A stretch of 64,000 bases of DNA. It comes from a virus. Under the pieces are notes generated by a model. That model was not told the origin of the DNA. It saw only the letters and a program-made list of their open reading frames with translations, and did not search any database. A program made the translations under genes and the position numbers. This document shows, piece after piece, positions 41,396-49,157 of the stretch (positions within the stretch are counted from its first letter, which is position 1; the number at the start of each line of letters is the position of its first letter). The stretch spans positions 1-64,000 of the IMG/VR virus record IMGVR_UViG_3300005336_000003, one strand, 5' to 3'.

Positions 41396-41485
41396 GGCTC
41401 CCTAGCGGGAGCCAGAACTAGCGCTAAGGCGCTTGGACGAGCGAAGGGGCGGTCCTTCGCGGCTCGGATCACAGACCTGAAGGTC
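41396..41485 (+). other. run of stable hairpins in non-coding DNA
   Basis: Four consecutive stems: GGCTCCC/GGGAGCC (41396-41413), AGCGC/GCGCT (41420-41433), a longer CGAGCGAAGG/CCTTCGCGGCTCG stem with a bulge (41438-41471) and GACCT/AGGTC (41474-41485). No open reading frame of note crosses them on the plus strand. This could be a structured RNA or part of an origin/termination region. It does not fold as a tRNA. Confidence 0.5.
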
Positions 41486-41544
41486 GGGGTTGTACTCGGC
41501 CGTATGGGACCGACGTGTTGGGAGGGCGATCGAAACCTTGGGCA

Positions 41545-41980
41545 AATTATGGTCATCTAGAGGACGTTATAGATAAGTCCTTTGGGTGATCTCTGTGTCA
41601 ACTTGAGGCTAACTACTGGAACTCCAAAAGGCAACATTAGTTAACTCGTTGAAATCATTAGGTTTTTTGTGGTGCAGTAGTTAGTTAGTTTTTTCTACTA
41701 GTATATAAATCTAGTAAATCAAGTATATCCTGTCACTATACCATAACCTGTACGTCCCTCCGGACCAATTTGACCTGCCAATGACCTAACCTGAACAGCA
41801 TTAGGCAATACCTGCAATTGCCTAAAAGTCTCCAGTGATCTACTTTTTACCTTAATATAACTAACTACATAACTACTACTTCCTTAATGATTTCAATGAG
41901 TTAGCTTAGTTATACCTAAGTAGTTATAGTAGTTGCCTTTTTTGAGGATCCTAGATAAGACCATAGGGTGATCTGGCATG
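41545..41980. repeat. AT-rich region with nested inverted and direct repeats (origin candidate)
   Basis: Non-coding. A direct repeat with core TAGATAAG and GGGTGATCT occurs at ~41561-41592 and ~41943-41973. Inside it an inverted repeat pairs CAAAAGGCAAC...TTAACTCGTTGAAATCATTA (41625-41660) with its near-complement at 41884-41942. A perfect 9-bp inverted repeat TTAGGCAAT/ATTGCCTAA lies at 41801-41809/41817-41825, and TAGTTAGTTAG and AACTAACTACA form another pair. Layered repeats in an AT-rich gene-free region suggest a replication origin. Confidence 0.5.
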
Positions 41981-42037
41981 ATTTGCCCCCATTGTGCTAC
42001 CGTGAGCCTCAGTTGAGCGGCCGAACAGCATTCTTAG

Positions 42038-42088
42038 GGGCGACCATCACTTAGACAGTTGATACCAGCTGGATCACCAGAGTATAAT
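42038..42088 (+). promoter_or_regulatory. early promoter G
   Basis: Element GGGCGACC (42038-42045) followed by ATCA, -35 TTGATA (42059-42064), 18-bp spacer, -10 TATAAT (42083-42088). Drives the gene at 42122. A very good family member. Confidence 0.85.
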
Positions 42089-42121
42089 AGGGATCCGCAG
42101 CCAATAAAGGGAGCACCCATA

Positions 42122-42589
42122 ATGGTGACACGGACGCCTGAGACACCAACAACAGCCATACCTAGGATGCCTGAGACACCAACGTCCGAGACACCAACGC
42201 TTCTGGATGGTAAGGGCTTCTACTTCTACGTGGCGACGAGGGCGAGCATGAGAGGTTGCCAGTATAACATGTCCACTATGTTGGCGGCCTTGTGTGAGGC
42301 ACTACATAGGATCCCGGAAGAGTACAGACCCAGACTGTACCGTAAGCGGAAGGGAGGTGACTACTATGACCTCCTGTGCATCCGTCAGGACTATGGCAGT
42401 ACCAAGGAGGAGCTAGGCGAGAACGAGCTCCGAGCAATGCGGAAGCTCCTCGAGAGTGCTGTACGACGTGTCCACCCTAAGGCGGCCTACCAGTTTGGGT
42501 TCGACAACCTAAGTAGCCAGGTAAGACCCTCCTTAGCGTACCTGCTAACAAGGACTGATCCCACTACGGAGGTGACGTGGATTACCTAG
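42122..42589 (+). CDS. hypothetical early protein with TPE/TPT repeats
   Basis: 155 residues, AAGGGAG upstream. First ~27 residues contain repeated (M/T)PETPT units. The rest is basic and mixed alpha/beta (EEYRPRLYRKRKGGDYYDLL). No family recognised. It is the only gene between promoters G and F and so is expressed as its own unit. Confidence 0.65.
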   Translation: MVTRTPETPTTAIPRMPETPTSETPTLLDGKGFYFYVATRASMRGCQYNMSTMLAALCEALHRIPEEYRPRLYRKRKGGDYYDLLCIRQDYGSTKEELGENELRAMRKLLESAVRRVHPKAAYQFGFDNLSSQVRPSLAYLLTRTDPTTEVTWIT

Positions 42590-42601
42590 GTTAAGCCTCG
42601 T

Positions 42602-42648
42602 CCGCGCAAGCGACAAAGTCGCTAGTTCTAGCCCCCGCTAGTGCGCGG
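42602..42648 (+). terminator. branched hairpin structure after the 42122 gene
   Basis: Outer arms CCGCGC (42602-42607) and GCGCGG (42643-42648) enclose AGCGAC-AAA-GTCGCT (42609-42623) and a short CTAG pair, giving a three-way-junction-like fold. It begins 12 bases after the stop and lies just before promoter F. Possibly a terminator of unusual shape; the following bases are only partly T-rich. Confidence 0.45.
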
Positions 42649-42662
42649 TTAGGTAAAATAGT

Positions 42663-42713
42663 GGTAGCCCATCATTTGGACGCTTGCGGGCCTCGAGTGT
42701 AATACTGTATAAT
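42663..42713 (+). promoter_or_regulatory. early promoter F
   Basis: GGTAGCCC (42663-42670) then ATCATTTGGAC, -35 TTGCGG (42684-42689), 18-bp spacer, TATAAT (42708-42713). Drives the operon starting at 42798, with an 80-nt leader. Confidence 0.82.
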
Positions 42714-42797
42714 AGAAAGAAAATACCGACTCACGCAGACGAAACAGTTCAACTAGCACGTGCCTACACCAAACAGCAGATAACAGGAGAGTCAACT

Positions 42798-43025
42798 ATG
42801 GCCACACCTTACAATCCTGACGTCCACAGCAGCGTCGTCAGCAACTTCCGGCAGATGTGGAGTCAGTACGTTCCGGACAGGCAGCTCGTGCTCTCGGACG
42901 AGAAGATCTGGGCCATCTTCGATACCTGGGGAACATGGCAAGCTGCCGACACCGAGTTTCCCGAGGTCGAGAACCGCTACGATGCAGCTGTCCTGGCAGA
43001 AATGGTGGACAGCAACATAGGGTGA
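42798..43025 (+). CDS. small acidic early protein
   Basis: 75 residues from ATG 42798 (CAGGAGAG upstream). Aromatic and acidic, helical (SNFRQMWSQYVPDRQLVL, ADTEFPEVENRYDAAVLAEM). No family recognised. First gene of a long run of small early genes. Confidence 0.6.
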   Translation: MATPYNPDVHSSVVSNFRQMWSQYVPDRQLVLSDEKIWAIFDTWGTWQAADTEFPEVENRYDAAVLAEMVDSNIG

Positions 43026-43057
43026 GATCGAGGGCATATCCAGTAAGGAGTAGTAAC

Positions 43058-43318
43058 ATGAGCACCGAAAACGGAGATAAGGTCGTAGTCTGGGAACCCG
43101 GAAAGCCAGTCACGGTAAAGGGCATTCGGGGCCCCACCGTAGACAAGGAGTATGCCAGGATTGATGGGCAGGGACCTTATCACCTAGCCTTCGTCATTAA
43201 GGACACCCTCCGCAATACCCAACTGATAGACCTATTCAACGAGCAGTACAAGAGCTTGGAGAGGGCAAGGTCGACCCTCCTGGGTATGGCCATGATCGCT
43301 TTCCGTGAGGAGGGCTGA
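43058..43318 (+). CDS. hypothetical early protein
   Basis: 86 residues, AAGGAG before ATG. A beta-rich N-terminus (DKVVVWEPGKPVTVKGIRG) and a C-terminal helix (LFNEQYKSLERARSTLLGMA). Followed three bases later by the next gene. Confidence 0.6.
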   Translation: MSTENGDKVVVWEPGKPVTVKGIRGPTVDKEYARIDGQGPYHLAFVIKDTLRNTQLIDLFNEQYKSLERARSTLLGMAMIAFREEG

Positions 43319-43320
43319 CA

Positions 43321-43782
43321 GTGGAGACGGTATTCATCCCGTACTTGCACCGGGAAGGTGGAGTCCATGCCTCTCTGAGGATTCCTGACCCGACGAAGCA
43401 GATTCACACCCACATTGATCTCCTTGGCGTCCAGAGGCACTATTACGTGCCCGACCTCATTGCAATGACCCTGGCTGAGCCGATGAGATACGAGCTCGTC
43501 AGGTATCAGGTGGATGCCAAACAGGCAGGCCATATCGTTGCCTACCACGGTATCGAGCTAAGCCATCTGACAGCCATCTCCTCATTGAGACTGGATGTTC
43601 CAGGCATCATAGTCTCATTCCCTGACGGTACTGAGATCATCGTCGACGGGAATCACCGATATGTCAAGAGGTTCAGCCTCGGCAAGACAGCTATGGCGTT
43701 CTGGAGGATCCCCGAGGAACAGGCCAAGCAGTCGATGCTGAATCTCCCACAGGTAACGCTTCTGGGAAGGAGGAGACCATGA
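43321..43782 (+). CDS. ParB/sulfiredoxin-like domain protein
   Basis: 153 residues from GTG 43321 with GAGGAGGG upstream. The segment IIVDGNHRYVKRFSLGKTA resembles the D-G-x-H-R motif of ParB/Srx-type domains, which in phages occur in nucleases or DNA-binding proteins. The first half is a beta-rich region with TLAEPMRYELVR. Role unclear. The stop overlaps the next ATG. Confidence 0.6.
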   Translation: METVFIPYLHREGGVHASLRIPDPTKQIHTHIDLLGVQRHYYVPDLIAMTLAEPMRYELVRYQVDAKQAGHIVAYHGIELSHLTAISSLRLDVPGIIVSFPDGTEIIVDGNHRYVKRFSLGKTAMAFWRIPEEQAKQSMLNLPQVTLLGRRRP

Positions 43783-44060
43783 TATACAACCTCATCAAGA
43801 AAGACGGATGCTATCACCTCGTGGGCACCTCAGCCAAAGGTGAGAAGGTCGACGAGCTTCTGATCGTCCGATACAATGAGGGCGATGTCGATACGATCAG
43901 CAAGGACGGAGAGAATATGTATCACGCCCTCTACGATCTGTACCAGACATCCGATGCTCTGAAGGATGGAGACGTGTTCACCCTTGATGGCGTGGCCATC
44001 TACAAGTGTGAGGGCGTCCATGTGATCGAACTAACCCAAACCAAGGAGGCTACCCAATGA
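43779..44060 (+). CDS. hypothetical early protein
   Basis: 93 residues, GGAGGAGA upstream, ATGA-type overlap at both ends. Alternating strands and helix (YHLVGTSAKGEKVDELLIV, GENMYHALYDLYQTSD). No family recognised. Confidence 0.6.
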   Translation: MIYNLIKKDGCYHLVGTSAKGEKVDELLIVRYNEGDVDTISKDGENMYHALYDLYQTSDALKDGDVFTLDGVAIYKCEGVHVIELTQTKEATQ

Positions 44061-44293
44061 GTACCATACTTGACATCCAACACGAGCCGAAGCAGGACGA
44101 GAAACCGACAGTCAGTGAGACCCGTACCCGCTACTTTATCGAGTTGTTCCCTGGTCCTCTAAATGACCAGAGCAGCGACCTGCTAGACCTGAGAACCTTA
44201 TTGGTCTCCTTGGTGAACCTGAGCACAGGCAGAAACTCAGCCAGGAGCATCGATGTTGAGGAGGTTCACTACCACCCCCAAAGGCGAGGTTAA
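44057..44293 (+). CDS. hypothetical early protein
   Basis: 78 residues, overlaps the previous gene by 4 bp. N-terminal Lys/Glu-rich, then RYFIELFPGPLNDQSSDLL and LRTLLVSLVNLSTG. No family recognised. Its 3' end enters the 10-bp repeat region. Confidence 0.55.
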   Translation: MSTILDIQHEPKQDEKPTVSETRTRYFIELFPGPLNDQSSDLLDLRTLLVSLVNLSTGRNSARSIDVEEVHYHPQRRG

Positions 44294-44319
44294 CAAGGGT
44301 TAACAAGCCATAACAAGGA
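44290..44319. repeat. three tandem 10-bp repeats before a ribosome site
   Basis: TTAACAAGG, TTAACAAGC and ATAACAAGG begin at 44290, 44300 and 44310, an exact 10-bp period. The third overlaps the AAGGAG ribosome site of the gene at 44329. The helical period suggests a protein-binding array; the position could also allow ribosome standby. Confidence 0.6.
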
Positions 44320-44328
44320 GTTGAATAG

Positions 44329-44538
44329 GTGAAACACGAAATAACCCTCGAGCTGGTAACGGTTACAAAAGGAGCAGTGCGGTATGCCGAGCTGGATAGC
44401 AATGGCAAGATTGCACAAATGACCGAGCCCAGTACTGTCATTGGTACTGTTTACCTCAGGAAGCCTGCCCTAGCGAGAGCTACGAATCCTGGAGGGGCCT
44501 ATCCCCAGAAGCTCAAGCTCACTGTCGAGACCTTCTGA
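44329..44538 (+). CDS. small beta-rich early protein
   Basis: 69 residues from GTG 44329 (AAGGAG). Strand pattern ITLELVTVTKGAVRYAELDS with a later VIGTVYLRKPAL is typical of short conserved phage beta proteins. Its stop shares bases with the next ATG (TGATG). Confidence 0.62.
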   Translation: MKHEITLELVTVTKGAVRYAELDSNGKIAQMTEPSTVIGTVYLRKPALARATNPGGAYPQKLKLTVETF

Positions 44539-44804
44539 TGGCAGGAAGGATCTCGGCAAGGGAGCTGCCTCATCTTGCTCCGCACCTGCAGAAGGCCATT
44601 GCTGATGCGCTGGCAAAGCAGGGAGCCCCAATCCCACCAGCTATCGATCCCAACAGGCCTCCTCCGGCGAAGCAGCCCCATATCAAGGGGAGCATCTTCG
44701 TGATGGTCTGCATCAGCCTTGGGATCCTGATCATCATGATGGCATTCGGACTAGGCCATAGTGGTGGGCATAGTCTCAGCCACAATGGATTAATCCGCTA
44801 CTGA
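44538..44804 (+). CDS. early membrane protein
   Basis: 88 residues. Soluble Pro-rich N-terminus (~45 residues), then one membrane segment (SIFVMVCISLGILIIMMAFG) and a Ser/His/Gly tail. C-terminally anchored. Function unknown. Confidence 0.62.
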   Translation: MAGRISARELPHLAPHLQKAIADALAKQGAPIPPAIDPNRPPPAKQPHIKGSIFVMVCISLGILIIMMAFGLGHSGGHSLSHNGLIRY

Positions 44805-44820
44805 TCAACAGGAGTACAGC

Positions 44821-45030
44821 ATGCCTCAGTACCGTGTCGATTTTCCCGAAGGCCCTACTACATATAAGGACGAAGAAGACCTGGTTGAGCATTTTGGTAC
44901 CATAGCCACATACAAACAGGTGCCTGGTGGAATCATGATATACCACCCGATCAATCCGGGCAAGCCTATGATGGCTACCGAAGTGCCTAGCGTAGGCCAG
45001 GAAATTCACGAAGGGCCAACAACCGAATAG
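44821..45030 (+). CDS. small acidic early protein
   Basis: 69 residues, CAGGAG before ATG. Beta-rich first half (YRVDFPEGPTTYKDEEDLVE) and a Gly/Pro-rich tail. It is the last gene before promoter D. Confidence 0.58.
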   Translation: MPQYRVDFPEGPTTYKDEEDLVEHFGTIATYKQVPGGIMIYHPINPGKPMMATEVPSVGQEIHEGPTTE

Positions 45031-45048
45031 GACCACCAGAAAAATGAT

Positions 45049-45099
45049 GGTCGACCGCAATTTGGACACTTGATGTCCCTTTGGGCGATATTGTATAAT
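45049..45099 (+). promoter_or_regulatory. early promoter D
   Basis: GGTCGACC (45049-45056, a perfect palindrome and the best copy of the element), -35 TTGATG (45070-45075), 18-bp spacer, TATAAT (45094-45099). A-rich DNA precedes the element. Drives the next operon from 45144. Confidence 0.87.
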
Positions 45100-45143
45100 T
45101 GAAAGAAATAACCCAAATACACCACGGAGCGGGACCAAAGTGA

Positions 45144-45422
45144 ATGAGCAGTACGACAGACAAGCACAGCAAGTCCCTGCAGTTCTTAGTTACAGTAGAG
45201 GGTGTACCTGACGACATGACGCGATCTGAGGTGAAGAGATTCCTTGAAGGAGCAGCGACAGGAGCTCTCCTGCCATTTGTTCGCAACATCCGTGTCGTGA
45301 GGTACAATCTCCCGATTCAGATCAGGCGTGCCCGCGATTTGGAGCGCGCAGCAAGGGATGTAATAGCTAAGGCGTTAGATCCTGCAAAAGCCCGTGAAGC
45401 CTACAAGCAAGGTGGGAAGTGA
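45144..45422 (+). CDS. hypothetical early protein
   Basis: 92 residues. Ala/Arg-rich, helical C-terminal half (RRARDLERAARDVIAKALDP). Ends overlapping the next ATG (GTGATG). Confidence 0.6.
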   Translation: MSSTTDKHSKSLQFLVTVEGVPDDMTRSEVKRFLEGAATGALLPFVRNIRVVRYNLPIQIRRARDLERAARDVIAKALDPAKAREAYKQGGK

Positions 45423-45805
45423 TGAATACCAGGGCTCTGAAGAAGATCGCGTCGGGGCAGGATCCCAACTTCCACTACGTGAACGACCTTGCAACTCACT
45501 TTGGGCTGGACACTCACAGGGACTTCGAAGGCCTAGTGAGTAGGGATGTAGTCATCAAGGCCTGTATGAATGCAGACGAGGATGACTATGTCTGGGATCT
45601 GGTATGTGCTGAAGGCACGCCGGAGCTTGTGGCGGCAGTTCGTGATATCACCCTGAACATCATGCACGAGCAGATGGAGCAAGTGGATACAGTCCCTCCT
45701 TGGGCCGAGGTATTCCAGATTGCTTTCACCGTGCATGCAATGCTTACGTGTAATGCCTGGTTAAAGGTCGAGACATTCGATCCACCATCAACGGAAGAGC
45801 CGTAG
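45422..45805 (+). CDS. hypothetical early protein
   Basis: 127 residues. Mixed helical with many Asp/Glu (VNDLATHFGLDTHRDFEGLV, NADEDDYVWDLVCAEGTPEL) and a C-terminal VFQIAFTVHAMLTCNA. No family recognised. Confidence 0.58.
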   Translation: MNTRALKKIASGQDPNFHYVNDLATHFGLDTHRDFEGLVSRDVVIKACMNADEDDYVWDLVCAEGTPELVAAVRDITLNIMHEQMEQVDTVPPWAEVFQIAFTVHAMLTCNAWLKVETFDPPSTEEP

Positions 45806-45807
45806 AC

Positions 45808-46152
45808 ATGAAGACCATAGCAGTAGAGATCAGGGATCGGCATACTTTCATCCCGGCGCTCGTCATAGTACTGGGGCCTACTATAGGGCCAACTTTCAGA
45901 ACAGACCCTGGCGAGGAATACCTCCTAAGGAGGGCTGGCTGGCATAACTTCACCAATCCAGGAATCATCCTCACCAGGCTAGATGCAGGCAAGGGTGTTA
46001 TAGATCCATTCTCAAGCGGCAGGACAATAGATGCGGCGTACAGCTACTGCAGCGAGCATTGGGCAGATCTCGAGAACGGCGACGTCATTGACATTGAGTT
46101 CATCCTGGGGGAGAGCAGTGTCAAGAAGGTCTCCGAGAGGGAAGAATCCTAA
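45808..46152 (+). CDS. conserved phage hypothetical protein
   Basis: 114 residues. The start KTIAVEIRDRHTFIPALVIV and a following EEYLLRRAGW segment match a family seen in phages with no known function. Ends at the next ATG. Confidence 0.65.
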   Translation: MKTIAVEIRDRHTFIPALVIVLGPTIGPTFRTDPGEEYLLRRAGWHNFTNPGIILTRLDAGKGVIDPFSSGRTIDAAYSYCSEHWADLENGDVIDIEFILGESSVKKVSEREES

Positions 46153-46397
46153 TGCCCTTCTTCGGATTCCGCTGGGCGAGACTGCATCCCAAATCTAGTC
46201 CTGATGGGCCAAGATGGCAGCTGAGTGAGGCTGATGCCTTCGACATGCTCTGTGCTCAGGCTCTGATGCAGGAGAAATTCCCCCAAGAGGTAATCACCAG
46301 GGGAATAGCTACCGGATGGTACAACCGCATCCGGATACTAGGAGAGACGCACGGTTGGGACGTTACAATCACCATCAAGGACAAGAAGGGGTCATAG
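46152..46397 (+). CDS. hypothetical early protein
   Basis: 81 residues, single-base overlap with both neighbouring frames. Aromatic and basic N-terminus (FFGFRWARLHPKSSPDGPRW), helical middle. No family recognised. Confidence 0.55.
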   Translation: MPFFGFRWARLHPKSSPDGPRWQLSEADAFDMLCAQALMQEKFPQEVITRGIATGWYNRIRILGETHGWDVTITIKDKKGS

Positions 46398-46399
46398 AC

Positions 46400-46762
46400 A
46401 TGAGCTATACCGCACGGAGAAACGTTGTTGCTCTGCCTATCAAGAGGGACAACACTGCCGATATGGGCAAAGCCCAGAAGAGGAGCGGCAGCGCGGCAGT
46501 CGATCGGGTGTTCTTCCTGAAGGAGGATATCAGCCTGGGCACTGAACTGCAGTTCTGGGGAAGGTCCGATGCGGGGGTGATCTACAAGGTCACCCGAATC
46601 CGTTCTTGGTATTCCGGGAAGAAGTTCGGCAACTGGGTGCTGAAGAACGTCAACACCGTCAGGCATACCACGGACGAGATCGAGATGGTGAGCTCTGATG
46701 GTGGAACGAAGCAGGGCACCTTCTCCTACATCTCGTACTCTGGGATCTGGTGGTTGGCATGA
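46400..46762 (+). CDS. hypothetical early protein
   Basis: 120 residues from ATG 46400 (AAGGGG upstream). Basic N-terminal 30 residues, then a beta-rich domain with SDAGVIYKVTRIRSWYSGKK. Overlaps the next start (ATGA). Confidence 0.6.
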   Translation: MSYTARRNVVALPIKRDNTADMGKAQKRSGSAAVDRVFFLKEDISLGTELQFWGRSDAGVIYKVTRIRSWYSGKKFGNWVLKNVNTVRHTTDEIEMVSSDGGTKQGTFSYISYSGIWWLA

Positions 46763-47181
46763 GTGCCCGAATCAGTATCGGTGGCATAACCCTCACGATT
46801 CCTGAGGGAGCCACCATCGGACTTGAGCTGTCCAACGGCAGCGAGGGCCCCACGGTAAATCTCTCTGGCAGACCTCCGAAGCAGAAGGCACTGACGGGGC
46901 CTGTACGAGTTCCCCTCCTTGCTCTGGAGGCTCCTGCAATGACTATCAAGGAGAACACTCCATCCAGTGAGGTGCGTACGAGGATCCTCAAGGAACTCGG
47001 CGAGATCTCCGAGCCCATAACAACCGTGGCGCTCGTACGGAAGATCCTGGGTGGAGGATCACCTGCCAAGCATCGTGCCGGACTTGCACGGCTCTTGCAT
47101 CAGATGCAGGAGGAGGGTGAGATCCGCAGAGCCCGGAGGTCATCGACACAGAAACACCACAGGTGGAGCCTCAAGACCTAG
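46759..47181 (+). CDS. winged-helix-like early protein
   Basis: 140 residues from ATG 46759. N-terminal beta segment, then a C-terminal helical region (TRILKELGEISEPITTVALV ... LLHQMQEEGEIRRARR) that fits a winged helix and ends strongly basic, suggesting nucleic-acid binding. A second winged-helix-like early gene lies at 51187. Confidence 0.62.
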   Translation: MSARISIGGITLTIPEGATIGLELSNGSEGPTVNLSGRPPKQKALTGPVRVPLLALEAPAMTIKENTPSSEVRTRILKELGEISEPITTVALVRKILGGGSPAKHRAGLARLLHQMQEEGEIRRARRSSTQKHHRWSLKT

Positions 47182-47216
47182 AGCCTACAAACCAGAAACG
47201 GGGAGGGTACAATAAC

Positions 47217-47711
47217 ATGCCAAGTATCTGGCAACCTTGGGCTCAGGAGATAGGGCTCAGACACCAGGGGGTTCTCATCGCTGGAGTAGGCCGAGGCTGC
47301 GATATAGCCATCAGGCACGATCCTAGCAAGGTATCCCAGAGACTGCTGAGAGGTGCGGTACTCGTACCCCACTGTGGGAGGTTTGCCAACCCCAAAACCT
47401 ATATCTGGCAAGAGCGTGATGCCGGGAAATGGTGGGCGGGGCTCGTACCCTTCATGAATTCCTGGGATCACTACCCGAATCACTATGTGGTCCACTTCGT
47501 CCATGCAGCAGAGGTGATCGGGTACTGTGGGCCTGATGAGTTCCCAGTTTTCTCCTCAAGGTGGAAGGAGTTCTACGAGAGGGCATGCAAGACTCTCCAC
47601 GTGAACCCTGAGATGGCTGATCAGCTAAATGCCCGACTCGACGCCGACGAGGAGGAGTTCTACAAGAACCAGGACGTAGTACGAGGCTTAGACAAACTTA
47701 CACAGGAGTAG
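47217..47711 (+). CDS. conserved phage hypothetical protein
   Basis: 164 residues from ATG 47217 (GGGGAGGG upstream). IWQPWAQEIGLRHQGVLIAG and a downstream RGCDIAIRHDPSK match a family common in phages; role unknown. An ATG 18 codons earlier lacks a ribosome site. Confidence 0.68.
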   Translation: MPSIWQPWAQEIGLRHQGVLIAGVGRGCDIAIRHDPSKVSQRLLRGAVLVPHCGRFANPKTYIWQERDAGKWWAGLVPFMNSWDHYPNHYVVHFVHAAEVIGYCGPDEFPVFSSRWKEFYERACKTLHVNPEMADQLNARLDADEEEFYKNQDVVRGLDKLTQE

Positions 47712-47717
47712 CACAAA

Positions 47718-47981
47718 GTGGCTGAGTTCAACGAGAAGGCTGTGTGGTCCAGAGCTGGTTCCCGAGGGGTCTCTATGAGACACGGGCCCGTTCGCGAGCG
47801 GGGAGGGTACCGTGCGAGTACCTACGACGCGACGATGAGCCTCCGACTGGAAGCGCAGAGACGGAGAGCTAAGAAGAGGGCCGTGATCGCCTTGGCTATC
47901 AAGGCAAGCTTCGTGGTCCTGATGCTCCTACTGACAGGGGTTACCTATTACCTCGCAACCCACAATCTGCAGGTGCATTGA
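47718..47981 (+). CDS. early membrane protein
   Basis: 87 residues from GTG 47718 (CAGGAG). Basic N-terminus then a hydrophobic segment (AIKASFVVLMLLLTGVTYYL) near the C-terminus. The stop overlaps the next ATG. Confidence 0.6.
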   Translation: MAEFNEKAVWSRAGSRGVSMRHGPVRERGGYRASTYDATMSLRLEAQRRRAKKRAVIALAIKASFVVLMLLLTGVTYYLATHNLQVH

Positions 47982-48787
47982 TGGTCGAGAACCCTGATGC
48001 CGCCAGAGTCGTCCACTCCCATACTTATCGGCTGGCTGAGTCCCTTGTCGAGGTCACGGAGACTCTGGATAAATGGACTACCGCAGACTTGATAGCGGCA
48101 ATGGAGAAGAGGGGGATGAAGATTGTCGACGCCCCACCGGACAAGGATGCTCGAATCAGACGGATCTCCGTTGAATTTCCCTTCCTCGTAGAGCTGCCTC
48201 CTGATATGGAGCAGACTCTACTTGCGGTGGTAGAGGGCATCTGTGCTTCCTACGAGATTGACCACCCTACAGAGATGCTGGGGGTACTATATTCCGGCAG
48301 ATCGGAGGGAGCGCTGGGGGACCGACGTACCTATGAAGTGCGTCTGGAGCGGTGGCCCAACCACAAGATGGTATCAGCTCCTACACTCGAGAAGGTGGTG
48401 GCCTCCTTCCGAGCCCTGCTTAGCCCGATGGAAGTAATAAGCCCCGAGCTACTCGAGAGTCTCTTGCAGGAGCTCCATAAGGCCTACGCTATCGGGCACA
48501 GAGATGGCACAGGATCCAAAGCAGCCAGCGATCTCTGCAACCTACTGCGTTACGAGTTACAGGTAGGCAAGGAGAACCCCAATCGGAGGCAGTACGGCCT
48601 ACTGATTACCCTGATGCACCTCGTCAGAAAGACCGAGGACAACCGGATCGTCATTGCGGCAGGAGATCTGAAAGGCCTCATGACGGCCCAGGGCAGTATT
48701 GAGGTTGTGAAGGGGATGAACGACGAGACAATCATCTCCTACACCAACTATGGGAGCAACGTGCCCTCGGAGAAGTCAGGTGGCTGA
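47981..48787 (+). CDS. hypothetical two-domain protein
   Basis: 268 residues. The first ~115 residues (ADLIAAMEKRGMKIVDAPPD, RISVEFPFLVELPPDMEQTL) and second half (LHKAYAIGHRDGTGSKAASD, QYGLLITLMHLVRKTEDN) look like separate alpha/beta units. No family recognised. It overlaps the next gene by 8 bp. Confidence 0.6.
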   Translation: MVENPDAARVVHSHTYRLAESLVEVTETLDKWTTADLIAAMEKRGMKIVDAPPDKDARIRRISVEFPFLVELPPDMEQTLLAVVEGICASYEIDHPTEMLGVLYSGRSEGALGDRRTYEVRLERWPNHKMVSAPTLEKVVASFRALLSPMEVISPELLESLLQELHKAYAIGHRDGTGSKAASDLCNLLRYELQVGKENPNRRQYGLLITLMHLVRKTEDNRIVIAAGDLKGLMTAQGSIEVVKGMNDETIISYTNYGSNVPSEKSGG

Positions 48788-49157
48788 GGATCCGACCGGC
48801 CCGCTTGAGTTCGAGAGGCTCTCCGAGGAGGCTCTGGAGGCTCTGGGAGTGCGAGCTACTGGAGAGCCTAAGAGCTTCGAGCAGCTCCTAAACGCGTATG
48901 ACCCTCAGGCTGTGGCAAAGGAGTTCTCGGAGGCTCTGAAGGGGTGGACTCTCGATCAGCTTGTTGACGAGTCTGCAAGAGTGAAGGCAACACTGGATAA
49001 GGCTCAGGAGGTACTTGACGCTGCAACCCACACTATAGCTGAGTTTGGGAGAGCGGCAGAACTCCTCCAGGAGGCGATAGACCTCAGGATCGAGCAAGCC
49101 ATCCGAGATAAGGCTAAGACGCTCAGAGAGGGAGAAGCGGTAGATGAACGACAATAA
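48780..49157 (+). CDS. coiled-coil early protein
   Basis: 125 residues from GTG 48780 (GGAGAAG upstream). Long amphipathic helix (VDESARVKATLDKAQEVLDA, AAELLQEAIDLRIEQAIRDK). May form an oligomer or partner. Overlaps the RHH gene by 14 bp. Confidence 0.58.
   Translation: MAEDPTGPLEFERLSEEALEALGVRATGEPKSFEQLLNAYDPQAVAKEFSEALKGWTLDQLVDESARVKATLDKAQEVLDAATHTIAEFGRAAELLQEAIDLRIEQAIRDKAKTLREGEAVDERQ

Noticed and set aside
41345-41540. tRNA or tmRNA gene in the hairpin cluster
   Set aside because: Stems do not give a cloverleaf, and no T-loop GTTCGA or CCA end is visible; reported only as structured DNA/RNA.
44290-44319. CRISPR array
   Set aside because: Repeats are 9-10 bp without spacers; likewise the CCTGAA run at 60773 is a simple repeat.
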